NCBI RefSeq assembly: GCF_010667685.1
Contig: NZ_WHZW01000002.1
Location: forward strand, 127,900-191,899
Source of the DNA: Bifidobacterium aerophilum
Lineage (GTDB): Bacteria > Actinomycetota > Actinomycetes > Actinomycetales > Bifidobacteriaceae
Length of the DNA stretch: 64,000 nucleotides
Reading direction: 5' to 3'
Shown here: positions 8,004-17,052 of the stretch, piece after piece
Numbering within the stretch: the first letter of the stretch is position 1
Layout of the letters: the number at the start of each line of letters is the position of its first letter
Translations under genes and position numbers: made by a program
The notes under the pieces: generated by a model
Seen by the model: only the letters and a program-made list of their open reading frames with translations
Database searches by the model: none
What the model was told of the DNA's origin: nothing

Positions 8004-8203
8004 TTGCGGGGCGGATCACGGGCCGCTTCGGCGTTCCGCCCCGCAACGACGGCCCTTTGCGGGGCAGAACGCCGAACCCGGTTGCATCCCGCCCCGCAAC
8101 GGATGGCTTTAGCGGGGCAAACCGCCGAACCCAGTCGCGTTCTGCCCCGCAACGGATGTTCTTGGCGGGGCAGAACGCCGGAGGAATCCGTGTCCTGCCC
8201 CAC
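8004..8203. repeat. Four 53-bp tandem hairpin units
   Basis: GCGGGGC starts at 8006, 8059, 8112 and 8165, an exact 53-bp period. Each copy is closed by GCCCCGC (GCCCCAC in the last), so each unit folds into its own hairpin. Units share CAGAACGCCG and CAACGGATG segments but differ inside the loops. The array lies between the peptidase stop and the TPP riboswitch. It is not CRISPR: there are no unique spacers and the repeats are themselves diverged. Confidence 0.85.
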
Positions 8204-8274
8204 AACAGGCCATGCCGGCGAAGAAGCCGGCTCGATGACCTGTTGGTGCCGGGATGCGTTATGCTCATGGGGAT

Positions 8275-8385
8275 TGACACGGGAGCTGCGGACCGTTGCG
8301 GGCACTGGCCGCGACGGCGCGGCTGAGAAGGGGATCGACCCCGACCGATTGAACGTGACCGGATAATGCCGGCGCACGGATGTCG
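8275..8385 (+). promoter_or_regulatory. TPP riboswitch (THI element)
   Basis: The thi-box landmarks appear in order: CACGGGAGC at the 5' end, CTGAGA at 8323-8328, a GGGGATCGACCCC hairpin, GAACGTGACCGGATAATG and CCGGCGCACGGA at the 3' end. These match the conserved core of thiamine-pyrophosphate aptamers with one base fewer before the CCGG stem. The element lies about 75 bases ahead of the ECF transporter gene, so TPP should repress it. No clear downstream terminator was found; GGAGGAAAGG at 8441-8450 may be the sequestered ribosome site. Confidence 0.88.
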
Positions 8386-8459
8386 CTCTTCCCGTGCCTT
8401 GTTTCATTGACGCCGCGCTCCGATAATCGGCCGGCGTCCCGGAGGAAAGGCGCGCACCG

Positions 8460-10943
8460 ATGGCCGAAGACCTGATGGCCGGCACTGGTTCTTCTTCACC
8501 GCAATCCGTTGACGACTCCTACGCACCCGTGGCGGTCAGCGCCCGCGACTGGGGTTGGCGGCACACCACCAGACGCGATTTCGCCTTGCGCCACGTCGAC
8601 TTCGACATCCGCCCCGGCGAACGCGTGCTGCTGCTCGGCGCGTCCGGCGCCGGCAAATCCACGCTCATGGCCGCGCTCGCCGGCGTGCTCGGCGGCTCCG
8701 ACGAAGGCGAAGAGGAAGGCTCGCTCACGGTCGGCGGGCTCGACGCCCGCGCCGCCCGTGGCCGCGCCGGACTGGTGTTGCAGGATCCGGACTCGCAGAT
8801 CATCCTCGAACGGGTCGGCGACGACGCCGCGTTCGGCTGCGAAAGCCTCGGCGTGCCGCGCGACGAGACGTGGCGGCGCGTGCGCGAATCCTTGGATATC
8901 GTCGGTCTCGGCGATCTGGCTCTCGACCGTTCCACCCAGCACATGTCCGGCGGCCAGCGCCAGCGGCTCGCCCTGGCCGGCGTGCTCGCCATGCATCCGG
9001 GGCTCCTGCTGCTCGACGAACCGACCGCGAACCTCGACCCGGCCGGCGTGCACGAGGTGCACGACGCGGTCCGGCATGTGCTCGAACGCACGCGCGAGAC
9101 GATGATCGTGGTCGAACACCACATCGACGTGTGGCTCGACCTGATCGACCGCGTGATCGTGCTCGGCAAGCCGGACGAGGACGAGTCGACCGGGGGAGTG
9201 ATCGCCGACGGCGCGCCCGACGAGGTGTTCGCCGCGATGGGCGACGTGCTGGCCGAAGGCGGCGCCTGGGTGCCAGGCCGCCGCATTCCCAGCGTCTACC
9301 GTGATCCGGACGGGCATATGCGCCCGCTCAACGCCGCCGACCGCGACCCGTCCGACATCGCCGGCGTGCGTTCGCCCGAACCGGTGCTCATGGCCGATGA
9401 TCTGTCGTTCGGACGCGGCAAGCCGCTCGGCGAGCATGTGAACCTCGCCTTCCACGGCGGCGAGGTGTACGCGCTCATGGGGCCGAACGGCGCCGGCAAA
9501 TCCACCCTCGCGCTGACCCTCGCCGGACTCATGCCGCAGCTCGCCGGCCATGTGCGCATGCCCGCCGACCTCACGCCGGCCGGGCGCGGCGACGACCCGC
9601 ATGAGTGGAAAAGCCGTGAACTGCTCGGCCGCGTCGGCATGGTCTTCCAGGAGCCCGAACACCAGTTCGCCACGGCAAGCGTGCGCGCCGAAGTCGCGCT
9701 CGGCCCCAAATCGATGGGCAAAACCGACGAGGAAGCGAACCGCATCGCCGACGACATGCTCGCCCGGCTCGGCCTGACCCGCTTCGCGCCCGCCAATCCG
9801 TACACGCTCTCGGGCGGCGAAAAACGACGTCTGTCCGTCGCATCCATGCTCGCCGCCGCGCCGCGCGTGCTCATCATGGACGAGCCCACGTTCGGACAGG
9901 ATTTCGCCACATGGACCGAAATGATGCGGCTTATCGCCATCGCCCGCGACGAAGGCTCCGCCGTCATCATGGTCACGCACGACGAGCCGCTCGTCGAAGC
10001 GCTCGGCGCCCGCCGCATCATGTTCACGCAGGATGGTTCCGTCGCCGCAGCCGACGAGAACAACGGGGAACCGGAAACCGGTGCCACCGCGAACTCCGCC
10101 GCGCCGTCCGTCGAACGGCCTGAAGCCGTCGTCCACGTCACGCCGACGGCCGAGCGCGTGGAGCAATCCAAGCCGGCGTCGCCGTCGTGGTTCGTCGCCC
10201 GGCTCAACCCGGTCACGCGCTTCCTCATGGGCCTGATCATGTGCATCCCCATGTTCTTCAGCCTCGACGTGGTGAGCGCCTCCGTCGCGCTCGTCATCGA
10301 ATTCGCGCTCCTGTGGATCGGCGGCGTGAACCCGCTCACCGTCGCCCGCCGGACATGGCCGGTCTGGATCGGCGCGGCCGGCGCATTCATCTCGATCGCC
10401 CTCTACGGACAGGCCTCCGGCGCGACGTTCCTGCACCTCGGCGCGATCAACGTCACCCAAGGCTCGCTGTACCTCGCCTGCGCGATGTTCCTGCGCGTGC
10501 TCGCCATCGCCCTGCCCTCGGTCATCCTCGCGCTCGGACTCGACCCGACCGACCTCGCCGACGGGCTCGTCCAGATCCTCCACCTGCCGTCCCGGTTCGT
10601 CTACGGCGGCCTCGCCGGCATGCGCATGTTCACCCTCCTGCAGGACGACTGGCGCGCCCTCGGCCTGTCCCGCCGCTCGCGCGGCCTCGGCGACGAAGGC
10701 GCGGTCAAACGCGCCATCGCCCAGGCCTTCGGCCTGCTCGTGCTGTCGATCCGTCGCGCCACCAAACTCGCCACAGCGATGGAGGCGCGCGGCTTCGGAT
10801 CCGACCGCCCGCGCTCGCAGGCCCGCGTCTCGCGTATCCACGCGGTCGACTGGCTTGGCTATGCGATCGCCGTGATCGTGCCGACGTTCGCGCTGATCGT
10901 CGCGATCGAAACAGGGTTCTGGAACCAGCCGCTGCTGTCGTAG
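8460..10943 (+). CDS. ECF transporter fusion: two ATPase domains plus transmembrane T component (YkoD-YkoC type)
   Basis: Energy-coupling module for vitamin uptake at the membrane, 827 aa in one chain. Domain 1 (about 30-270): GASGAGKS Walker A, MSGGQRQR signature, LLLDEPTANLD Walker B. Domain 2 (about 305-530): GPNGAGKS, LSGGEKRR, LIMDEPTFGQD. After a Pro/Glu-rich linker, an EcfT-like domain (about 570-827) has five or so membrane helices and the coupling-helix region (RRSRGLGDEGAVKRAIAQAF). The TPP riboswitch upstream points to thiamine or its hydroxymethylpyrimidine precursor, as for YkoEDC. The substrate-binding S component is not in this window and must be encoded elsewhere. Start is the ATG at 8460; ATG 8475 is possible. 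Confidence 0.9.
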   Translation: MAEDLMAGTGSSSPQSVDDSYAPVAVSARDWGWRHTTRRDFALRHVDFDIRPGERVLLLGASGAGKSTLMAALAGVLGGSDEGEEEGSLTVGGLDARAARGRAGLVLQDPDSQIILERVGDDAAFGCESLGVPRDETWRRVRESLDIVGLGDLALDRSTQHMSGGQRQRLALAGVLAMHPGLLLLDEPTANLDPAGVHEVHDAVRHVLERTRETMIVVEHHIDVWLDLIDRVIVLGKPDEDESTGGVIADGAPDEVFAAMGDVLAEGGAWVPGRRIPSVYRDPDGHMRPLNAADRDPSDIAGVRSPEPVLMADDLSFGRGKPLGEHVNLAFHGGEVYALMGPNGAGKSTLALTLAGLMPQLAGHVRMPADLTPAGRGDDPHEWKSRELLGRVGMVFQEPEHQFATASVRAEVALGPKSMGKTDEEANRIADDMLARLGLTRFAPANPYTLSGGEKRRLSVASMLAAAPRVLIMDEPTFGQDFATWTEMMRLIAIARDEGSAVIMVTHDEPLVEALGARRIMFTQDGSVAAADENNGEPETGATANSAAPSVERPEAVVHVTPTAERVEQSKPASPSWFVARLNPVTRFLMGLIMCIPMFFSLDVVSASVALVIEFALLWIGGVNPLTVARRTWPVWIGAAGAFISIALYGQASGATFLHLGAINVTQGSLYLACAMFLRVLAIALPSVILALGLDPTDLADGLVQILHLPSRFVYGGLAGMRMFTLLQDDWRALGLSRRSRGLGDEGAVKRAIAQAFGLLVLSIRRATKLATAMEARGFGSDRPRSQARVSRIHAVDWLGYAIAVIVPTFALIVAIETGFWNQPLLS

Positions 10944-10979
10944 CGTCGGCGGGCATCGACGCCGGGTCCGTCAGACACT

Positions 10980-11159
10980 GTTTGACGATCGAGAGGCTGA
11001 TATCGGGGATTGTCCGGGTCGGTTTGACGATCGAGAGGCTGCTGATCGTCCCTCCGATCCCGAATATCGGCCGAAGAACGGTAATAACCCAGTGGCCTTG
11101 CCTCTCGATCGTCAAACCGACCCGAACAAAGGCGCGAATCAGCCTCTCAAACGTCAAAC
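10980..11159. repeat. Inverted array of four GTTTGACG..GAGAGGC motifs
   Basis: GTTTGACGATCGAGAGGCTG occurs at 10980-10999 and 11022-11041; reverse-complement copies lie at 11098-11117 (two mismatches) and 11140-11159 (variant GTTTGACGTTTGAG). The two arms also share GGGTCGGTTTGACG context, so 10980-11041 and 11100-11159 form one large imperfect inverted repeat with a loop of about 58 bases. It fills the gap between the convergent ECF and ABC genes. Its function is unknown. Confidence 0.85.
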
Positions 11160-11196
11160 TCCCCGCGAGAGCATGCTCTCGCGGGGAGTTTGACGT
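11151..11196. terminator. 46-bp perfect palindrome, possible bidirectional terminator
   Basis: Left arm 11151-11173 and right arm 11174-11196 are exact reverse complements, with ACTCCCCGCGAGAGC as the stem core. It lies 17 bases after the stop of the ABC ATPase gene. The outer edges repeat the GTTTGACG motif of the adjoining array. There is no long T-run, only GTTTGACGTTTGAG, so terminator function is likely but not certain. Confidence 0.65.
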
Positions 11197-11212
11197 TCGG
11201 GACAAAGATCGG

Positions 11213-11887
11213 TCAGAGATGGCGGCGCAGCGGGGCGAGTTCGAACACCTCGTCGGACGCGGCTGCGACCTCCGGGCTGTGCGTGACGATGATCACGCAG
11301 CGGTCCTGCTCGTGGGCGAGCGTGCGGAAGATCGACATGATGTCGTCCTGAGTGGCCATGTCGAGGTTGCCGGTCGGCTCGTCCGCCACGATGACCTTCG
11401 GATCGTAGCCCAGCGCGCGGGCGATCGCCACGCGCTGCTGTTCGCCGCCGGACAGGTGCAGGATGCGCTCGTTGGCGTATTCGGCCGGCAGATGCACCTG
11501 TTCGAGCAGCCGCACGGCGATGTCCTTCTTCGGCTGGTCGAACTTCTTGCCGGAGGCGTCCATCGACAGGATGATGTTCTCCGCAACCGTCAGCTGCGGC
11601 AGCAGGTTGAAGCTCTGGAAGATCACGCCGATGTCATGGCTGCGATAGTCGTAGCGGTCCTGCTTGGCGAGGTCCTTGCCGTTGTAGACGACGCGGCCTT
11701 CGGTGGGGGAGGCGAGGCCGGAGATGAGCGAAAGCATTGTAGTCTTGCCCGCACCGGACGGGCCGGTGATCGAGTACACCTCGCCGGTGCGGAACGTGTG
11801 GCTGATGCCGTGCAGCACCTTCTTGCCGCCCTTGGTGTACGAGTAACTGACGTTGTCGAGTTCGAGAATGGGGGTTGATTCGGTCAT
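11213..11887 (-). CDS. ABC transporter ATP-binding protein (MacB/LolD type)
   Basis: Cytoplasmic ATPase of 224 aa that pairs with the FtsX-type permease 28 bases upstream. Walker A GPSGAGKT, Q-loop VIFQSFNLLPQLTVAEN, signature LSGGEQQR, Walker B VIVADEPTGNLD and switch His in IIVTHSPEV are all present. The 'QSFNLLP' and 'DEPTGNLD' forms are typical of the LolD/MacB/FtsE group, which powers export or mechanotransmission rather than import. The ATG at 11887 follows AAAGGAACCC; an upstream ATG at 11932 lies inside the permease gene and is less likely. The substrate cannot be read from sequence. Confidence 0.9.
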   Translation of the reverse strand: MTESTPILELDNVSYSYTKGGKKVLHGISHTFRTGEVYSITGPSGAGKTTMLSLISGLASPTEGRVVYNGKDLAKQDRYDYRSHDIGVIFQSFNLLPQLTVAENIILSMDASGKKFDQPKKDIAVRLLEQVHLPAEYANERILHLSGGEQQRVAIARALGYDPKVIVADEPTGNLDMATQDDIMSIFRTLAHEQDRCVIIVTHSPEVAAASDEVFELAPLRRHL

Positions 11888-11915
11888 GATGGGTTCCTTT
11901 GCGAAGTAAAAGAGG

Positions 11916-13727
11916 TCACGAACGGTCGGCAAGGATCTGCAGCGGTTCGTAGCGCATCACGAACACCACGGCCACGAGCGCGGCGACCAGGGTCAGGCCA
12001 AGGCCGATGAGCAGCAGCTGGCCGACGATCTTGAGGTTCACGGTCGCGTTCACGTTCGAGACGTAGCTGACGGCCTGGCCCATCATGCCGCGCGGGCCGT
12101 TGCCGCCCGGCTGGCTCGGGGCTCCGTTCGACGACGAGGAATCGGAGGACGACGAGCTGTCGGACGAGCTGTCGGACGAGCTGGACGAGTCGGACGACGA
12201 ATCAGACGACGGGTCGGACGAGCTGTCGGAAGAGCCTCCCTGCGCGCCCGGTCCCTGCATGTCGCGGCCGAACTGCGCGTTCTGGCTGGACGCCTGCGAC
12301 TCCTGCTGCGCGACCTGCGCCGCCAGCAGCTGGTTCGACACCGGCACCGAGGCGATCGCGCCGCCCGCCGCGCCGAGCGCCAGGCCGATCATCGTGACCA
12401 CGAGCAGCTCGAACGTGAACTGCGCCGCCACCTTGATCTTCTTCACGCCGATGGCCGTGAGCACGCCGACCTCGTACTTGCGTTCGCGCACGTTGAACAG
12501 GGTGAGCACCACGAGCACCACCGCGCCCACGCCGAGCACGATGACCAGCAGGGTCAGCGCGAACTGGGCGAGGTTGTCGAGCGGCACGAGGCTGGACTCG
12601 TACTGTTCCACGTCGGCGGACGACACCGTGTAGTCGTCGCTCAAACCGGCTTTCTCGGCGTCGGAGACGAACTGCTCGTAGTCGTCCTTGCTGGAGAACA
12701 CGTACGTGTAGTTGAGCTGCGCGGCAGCGGTCTCGGTCGTGTTGCCGTCCGAATCGGTGGTGGAGACGGTCGAATCGGAGTCGAGGCCGAGCGACTTCAG
12801 CGTGGAGACGGACGTGTAGATCGCGTTCGCCGGGTCGGATGCGGTCGAGCCCATCGGGCCGCCCATCTGATTGGACGATTCGGTGCTGTTCTCGTAGATG
12901 CCGACGATCGTGAACGTGTAGGTGGTGTCCTCGTCGCTTGTGTTCTCGAGCGTGAACGTGTCGCCGACCGACAGGTTGTTGAAATCGGCGAGTTCCTTGG
13001 AGATGATCACGTCGCCGTCCGAATCGGAGTCGTAGCCGAACACCTCGCCGTCGCTCATCGTGAACGTGCCGTTTTCGGCGTTCGCCACGGCCTCGTCGGA
13101 GGAGAAGCCGACGAGCGAGAAGTCGCCGGAGGTCATGGTCATGCCGCCCATGCCGCCGCCCATGTCACCGCCGCCCTGGCCGCCGGGCTGGCCCTGCTGG
13201 CCGTCGCCGGACTGCTTATCCGACGAGTCGGATGAGCTGCTGTCGGATGACGAAGACGACGAGCTGGAGGACGAAGACGACGTCGAATCCTCGACCGGCT
13301 GCACGTCGTCGGTTTCGGCCAATCCGGCGGTCTCGGTGTAATACGTGGATTTGACGGCGGACGACGCCTTCGCGTACTTCTCGTAATCCTCAAGCGAGAG
13401 CTGCTTGTCGCTCATCGCCTCGCGCATCGCGTCGAAATCCGGTTTGGAATCGGACGAACTGTCGGATGAGTCGGATGAATCGGAAGACGACGAATCGGAC
13501 GAACTGGACGATTCGCGCATCTCGCTGATCGCCTTGCTGCGGTCGAAGCTGATCTGCGCGGTGATGGTGGTGTTCTCGAGACCGGTCTCGCGCGCGGTCA
13601 CCGCCGCCTGCCGGATCGCCAGGCCGATGGTGGCCGCCGCCGCGATGATGGCGACGATGATGGCGACGAGAATGTTGCGCCCCTTGTTGCGTATGACATT
13701 GCGCCATGCGTTTTTCACTACGAACAT
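11916..13727 (-). CDS. FtsX-like ABC permease with Asp/Ser-rich extracellular tracts
   Basis: Permease of 603 aa. The N-terminal membrane helix (NILVAIIVAIIAAAATIGLA) follows WRNVIRNKGRN, the usual MacB/FtsX entry. A long outer domain follows, then three helices at about 380-405, 435-460 and 565-595, the FtsX layout. Three low-complexity Ser/Asp blocks stand out: about residues 74-95, 155-170 and 505-545, plus a Gly/Met segment (GGQGGGDMGGGMGGM). They probably form flexible outer stalks. The first gene of a two-gene operon with the ATPase behind it. Start at 13727 follows AAAAGGACC. Substrate unknown. Confidence 0.88.
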   Translation of the reverse strand: MFVVKNAWRNVIRNKGRNILVAIIVAIIAAAATIGLAIRQAAVTARETGLENTTITAQISFDRSKAISEMRESSSSSDSSSSDSSDSSDSSSDSKPDFDAMREAMSDKQLSLEDYEKYAKASSAVKSTYYTETAGLAETDDVQPVEDSTSSSSSSSSSSSSDSSSSDSSDKQSGDGQQGQPGGQGGGDMGGGMGGMTMTSGDFSLVGFSSDEAVANAENGTFTMSDGEVFGYDSDSDGDVIISKELADFNNLSVGDTFTLENTSDEDTTYTFTIVGIYENSTESSNQMGGPMGSTASDPANAIYTSVSTLKSLGLDSDSTVSTTDSDGNTTETAAAQLNYTYVFSSKDDYEQFVSDAEKAGLSDDYTVSSADVEQYESSLVPLDNLAQFALTLLVIVLGVGAVVLVVLTLFNVRERKYEVGVLTAIGVKKIKVAAQFTFELLVVTMIGLALGAAGGAIASVPVSNQLLAAQVAQQESQASSQNAQFGRDMQGPGAQGGSSDSSSDPSSDSSSDSSSSSDSSSDSSSSSDSSSSNGAPSQPGGNGPRGMMGQAVSYVSNVNATVNLKIVGQLLLIGLGLTLVAALVAVVFVMRYEPLQILADRS

Positions 13728-14086
13728 GATGGTCCTTTTACCTTGGCCCGTGCGCCGCGGTCGGTATTGCGCGGCCCGGCCGCATAGGGTTTGTCTGGTC
13801 GGTTGTGTCTGCGGGCCGAACTTGGGCGACCCGATACCGTTATGGAACCGCGCGTTCGTGGCAGTGCGCTGGGGCCGGGCTGGATCGTGTCTGGCCGGTC
13901 GGTTCGATGTTCTTGGAAGTTTTCTTAGCGTTGTCTGAGAGCGGCGGGGTCGGCGGGCCGTCTTCGGACCGGGCAGGTCAAAGCATCCCGGTATGCTTGT
14001 GCCGGTTTGTGTGTATATAGGTGAACCAAATTACCGTACCGAAGAATTACGCAAGCAACGACAATCGATATTTAAGAGAGGTTTCG
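13728..14086. other. Divergent promoter region between the permease and typA
   Basis: About 360 bases with no supported gene. Near typA there are possible -10 boxes TATGCT (13992-13997) and TATATA (14014-14019), and a less GC-rich leader of about 70 bases before the AGAGG ribosome site. Nothing else is recognised. Confidence 0.5.
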
Positions 14087-16015
14087 ATGGCGGTTCGTGG
14101 TGATATTCGAAATGTGGCGATCGTGGCGCACGTCGATCACGGCAAGACCACGCTGGTGAACGCGATGCTCCAGCAGTCCCACGTGTTCAACGAGCGTGAG
14201 GAAGTGCCGGATCGCGTGATGGATTCCAACGCGCTCGAACGCGAGAAGGGCATCACCATCCTCGCCAAGAACACGGCGGTCGAATACACCGGCCCGCTGG
14301 CCGCCAAGTACGGCTACCCGGACGGCATCACGCTCAACATTATCGACACCCCCGGCCACGCCGATTTCGGCGGCGAGGTCGAGCGCGGCATCTCGATGGT
14401 CGACGGCGTCGTGCTGCTCGTGGACGCCTCCGAAGGCCCGCTGCCGCAGACCCGCTTCGTGCTGCGCAAGGCCCTTGAGGCCAAGCTGCCGGTCATCCTG
14501 TGCGTCAACAAGGTCGACCGTCCGGACGCCCGCATCGACGAGGTCGTCTCCGAATCCACCGATCTGCTGCTCGGCCTCGCGCAGGACGTCGTCGAGGAAG
14601 GCATCGACCTCGACCTCGACCACCTGCTCGACCTGCCGGTCGTCTACTGCGCCGCCAAGGCCGGCTACGCGTCCTCCAACCAGCCGGAGAACGGCGCCCT
14701 GCCGGACAACGACAACCTCGAGCCGCTCTTCGAAGACATCATCAAGTACATCCCGGCCCCGGAGTACGAGGAAGGCGCGCCGCTGCAGGCCCACGTCGCC
14801 AACATCGACTCCTCCGACTTCCTCGGCCGACTCGGTCTCGTCCGCATCTACAACGGCACCCTCGAGAAGGGCAAGAACTACGGCCTGTCCCGTGTGGACG
14901 GCTCCCTTGAGAACTTCCGCGTCGTCGAGCTGCTGCGCACGCAGGGCCTCGAGCGCCAGCCCGTCGAATCCGCCGGCCCGGGCGACATCGTCGCCGTCGC
15001 CGGCGTCAACGACATCATGATCGGCGAGACCATCGTCGACCCGAACGACCCGAAGCCGCTGCCGCTCATCCACGTCGACGACCCGGCGATCTCCATGACC
15101 TTCGGCGTCAACGACTCCCCGCTGGCCGGCCGCGAAGGCAAGGATCACAAGCTCACCGCCCGCATGATCAAGGACCGCCTCGACCGCGAGCTTATCGGCA
15201 ACGTGTCGATCAAGGTGCTGCCGACCGATCGTCCGGACGCCTGGGAGGTCCAGGGCCGTGGCGAACTCGCGCTGGCCGTGCTCGCCGAGCAGATGCGCCG
15301 CGAAGGCTACGAGCTGACCGTCGGCCGCCCGCAGGTCGTCACCAAGACCATCGACGGCAAGATCAACGAGCCGATGGAGAACACCACCATCGACGTGCCG
15401 GAAGAGTACATGGGCACCGTTACGCAGCTCATGGCCGACCGCAAGGGCCGCATGGACTCCATGTCCAACCACGGCTCCGGCTGGGTGCGCCTGCAGTTCA
15501 CCGTGCCGTCCCGTGGCCTGATCGGCTTCCGCACCGCGCTGCTGAGCGCCACCCGCGGCACCGGCATCGCCTCCTCGCTGTCCGCCGGCTACGCGCCGTG
15601 GGCCGGCCAGATTGTCACCCGCCAGAACGGCTCGATGGTCTCCGACCGCGCCGGCGTGGCCACCCCGTACGCCATGCAGCGTCTGCAGGCCCGCGGCATC
15701 TTCTTCGTCGAACCGCAGTCGCAGGTCTACGAGGGCCAGGTCGTCGGCATGAACAACAAGCCGGACGAGCTCGACGTGAACATCACGCTCGCCAAGCACA
15801 TGACCAACATGCGTTCCTCCACCGCCGACGTGCTCGAAACCCTGACCCCGCCGGTCAAGATGAGCCTCGAGGAGTCGCTCGACTTCGCCAACGAGGACGA
15901 GTGCGTCGAGGTCACGCCGGAGTCCATCCGCGTGCGCAAGATCATCCTCGGCCGCGAGGACTGGTACAAGTGGCGCGCCAAGCAGCGTCGTCAGAACAAC
16001 CAGGCCAACAAGTGA
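14087..16015 (+). CDS. typA: Ribosome-associated translational GTPase TypA/BipA
   Basis: GTPase of 642 aa that binds 70S ribosomes and supports ribosome assembly and stress or cold growth in other bacteria. G1 AHVDHGKTT (residues 14-22), the switch region [12 protein letters not shown]3 [16 protein letters not shown]4 NKVDRPDAR are intact. EF-G-like domains III and V follow, then the BipA-specific C-terminal domain ([47 protein letters not shown]). The ATG at 14087 is preceded by AGAGG; an upstream start at 14021 would add 22 non-conserved residues. Its last codons are duplicated 117 bases downstream. Confidence 0.97.
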   Translation: MAVRGDIRNVAIVAHVDHGKTTLVNAMLQQSHVFNEREEVPDRVMDSNALEREKGITILAKNTAVEYTGPLAAKYGYPDGITLNIIDTPGHADFGGEVERGISMVDGVVLLVDASEGPLPQTRFVLRKALEAKLPVILCVNKVDRPDARIDEVVSESTDLLLGLAQDVVEEGIDLDLDHLLDLPVVYCAAKAGYASSNQPENGALPDNDNLEPLFEDIIKYIPAPEYEEGAPLQAHVANIDSSDFLGRLGLVRIYNGTLEKGKNYGLSRVDGSLENFRVVELLRTQGLERQPVESAGPGDIVAVAGVNDIMIGETIVDPNDPKPLPLIHVDDPAISMTFGVNDSPLAGREGKDHKLTARMIKDRLDRELIGNVSIKVLPTDRPDAWEVQGRGELALAVLAEQMRREGYELTVGRPQVVTKTIDGKINEPMENTTIDVPEEYMGTVTQLMADRKGRMDSMSNHGSGWVRLQFTVPSRGLIGFRTALLSATRGTGIASSLSAGYAPWAGQIVTRQNGSMVSDRAGVATPYAMQRLQARGIFFVEPQSQVYEGQVVGMNNKPDELDVNITLAKHMTNMRSSTADVLETLTPPVKMSLEESLDFANEDECVEVTPESIRVRKIILGREDWYKWRAKQRRQNNQANK

Positions 16016-16136
16016 CCTGCTTGTTCTGACGACCTTCGCGGGCGCCTGTGGCGCGCCCGCTCACTTCGCCTACGGGAAGCACACCGTGCTTCCCGCTTAA
16101 CGGCTCAGCAGAACAACCAGGCCAACAAGTGACCTG
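15992..16136. repeat. 28-bp exact direct repeat of the typA 3' end
   Basis: CAGAACAACCAGGCCAACAA plus GTGACCTG at 15992-16019 (the last typA codons and stop) is repeated without change at 16109-16136. Between the copies lie two hairpins, GCGGGCGC/GCGCGCCCGC and GGGAAGCAC/GTGCTTCCC. The arrangement resembles a local duplication created when a palindromic element was inserted. Confidence 0.85.
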
Positions 16137-16148
16137 AACCGCATCCTC

Positions 16149-16235
16149 GGCTCCCCTTGTCAGGGGAGCTGTCGAACGCAGTGAGACTGAGGGGTAGTCA
16201 GAAGCTTGGATCGTCAGGCTTCTGACTACCCCTCA
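16149..16235. repeat. REP-like element with 18-bp stem
   Basis: GGCTCCCCTTGTCAGGGGAG hairpin followed by TGAGGGGTAGTCAGAAGC (16188-16205), which pairs exactly with 16218-16235. The remainder of the 16016-16419 gap holds the typA tail duplication and no gene. Confidence 0.8.
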
Positions 16236-16406
16236 ACTCGTTTGAATCTCTCCCGTAAGGAGAAAGGGCCATCGAAGAAATGTTGGTTTTCGAGCGGGCG
16301 GCACTATCGGAACTGGCGGGCTGATCCCGAACCGCTCCGAACCATCCCGAGCCGTTCGCGATTCCTGCGCATGGAATCATATCCGTGGGAAACCGGCCCG
16401 TGAACC

Positions 16407-16412
16407 TATACT
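16407..16412 (+). promoter_or_regulatory. Putative -10 box giving a leaderless mRNA
   Basis: TATACT ends 7 bases before the ATG at 16420, so transcription would begin at or next to the start codon. No ribosome site precedes the gene, consistent with leaderless translation of the membrane protein-pheA-tyrA operon. Confidence 0.6.
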
Positions 16413-16419
16413 GGAACGC

Positions 16420-17052
16420 ATGACTTCACGAGATGCACGACGAGACGACGATCCGCGCCCATGGACGCACCGGCAAAGCTATCCGGTGCGCATGCTCATC
16501 ACCCTGCTTGCGGGCGTGGCCGTGGCGGTGATCGGCACGTTCGCCCATCGCATGGGTGCCTCGATGAACGTCCCGTACGGGCTGGTGCTCGCCTATGTGA
16601 TCCTCGGCCTGTCCGCATGGTGCGCACGGGCGAGATGCGGCGTCACCGGCTTGGCGGTGCACCTGATCGCGTCGACCGCGACCGCGTGGATGATCGCGGC
16701 CGGCAGCGGCAACGATGCCCTCACCCCGATCGGGTTCAACAGCGACGACCTGCCGTACTTCAGCCAGAAGGCCGGCTACCTGTGGCTGATCGGCATGATC
16801 GTCGTGCAGCTCGCGTTCACGCTCATGCCGCCGCGTTGGTTCCGCATCGAAAAGCCGAAACCGCGCGCCGCATCGGAAGATGACGTGAAATTGACGGACG
16901 ACGCCGACGCTTCGGCCTCGACTGACGGCAACGACACGGCGGACGCGGAGTCGGACGATACCTCATCGCCGGCCGGTGAATCGGATCGCGCATCGGCACA
17001 CGACAACGACGCCGATCCCGAACGAGCCGATCCCGAACGAAAGGACCGGTGA
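16420..17052 (+). CDS. Hypothetical membrane protein with acidic tail
   Basis: Protein of 210 aa, family not firmly recognised. Four membrane segments are visible at about residues 26-44, 51-68, 75-92 and 118-138. The C-terminal 65 residues are strongly acidic and disordered (DDVKLTDDADASAS.. DPERADPERKDR). It begins an operon with pheA, whose start overlaps its last codon, and tyrA. The overlap suggests coupled translation, but a link to aromatic amino acid synthesis is not evident from the protein itself. Confidence 0.75.
   Translation: MTSRDARRDDDPRPWTHRQSYPVRMLITLLAGVAVAVIGTFAHRMGASMNVPYGLVLAYVILGLSAWCARARCGVTGLAVHLIASTATAWMIAAGSGNDALTPIGFNSDDLPYFSQKAGYLWLIGMIVVQLAFTLMPPRWFRIEKPKPRAASEDDVKLTDDADASASTDGNDTADAESDDTSSPAGESDRASAHDNDADPERADPERKDR

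Noticed and set aside
8004..8203. Possible CRISPR array (regular 53-bp period)
   Set aside because: Repeats and loops are both diverged, there are no distinct spacers of constant length, and no cas genes are near.
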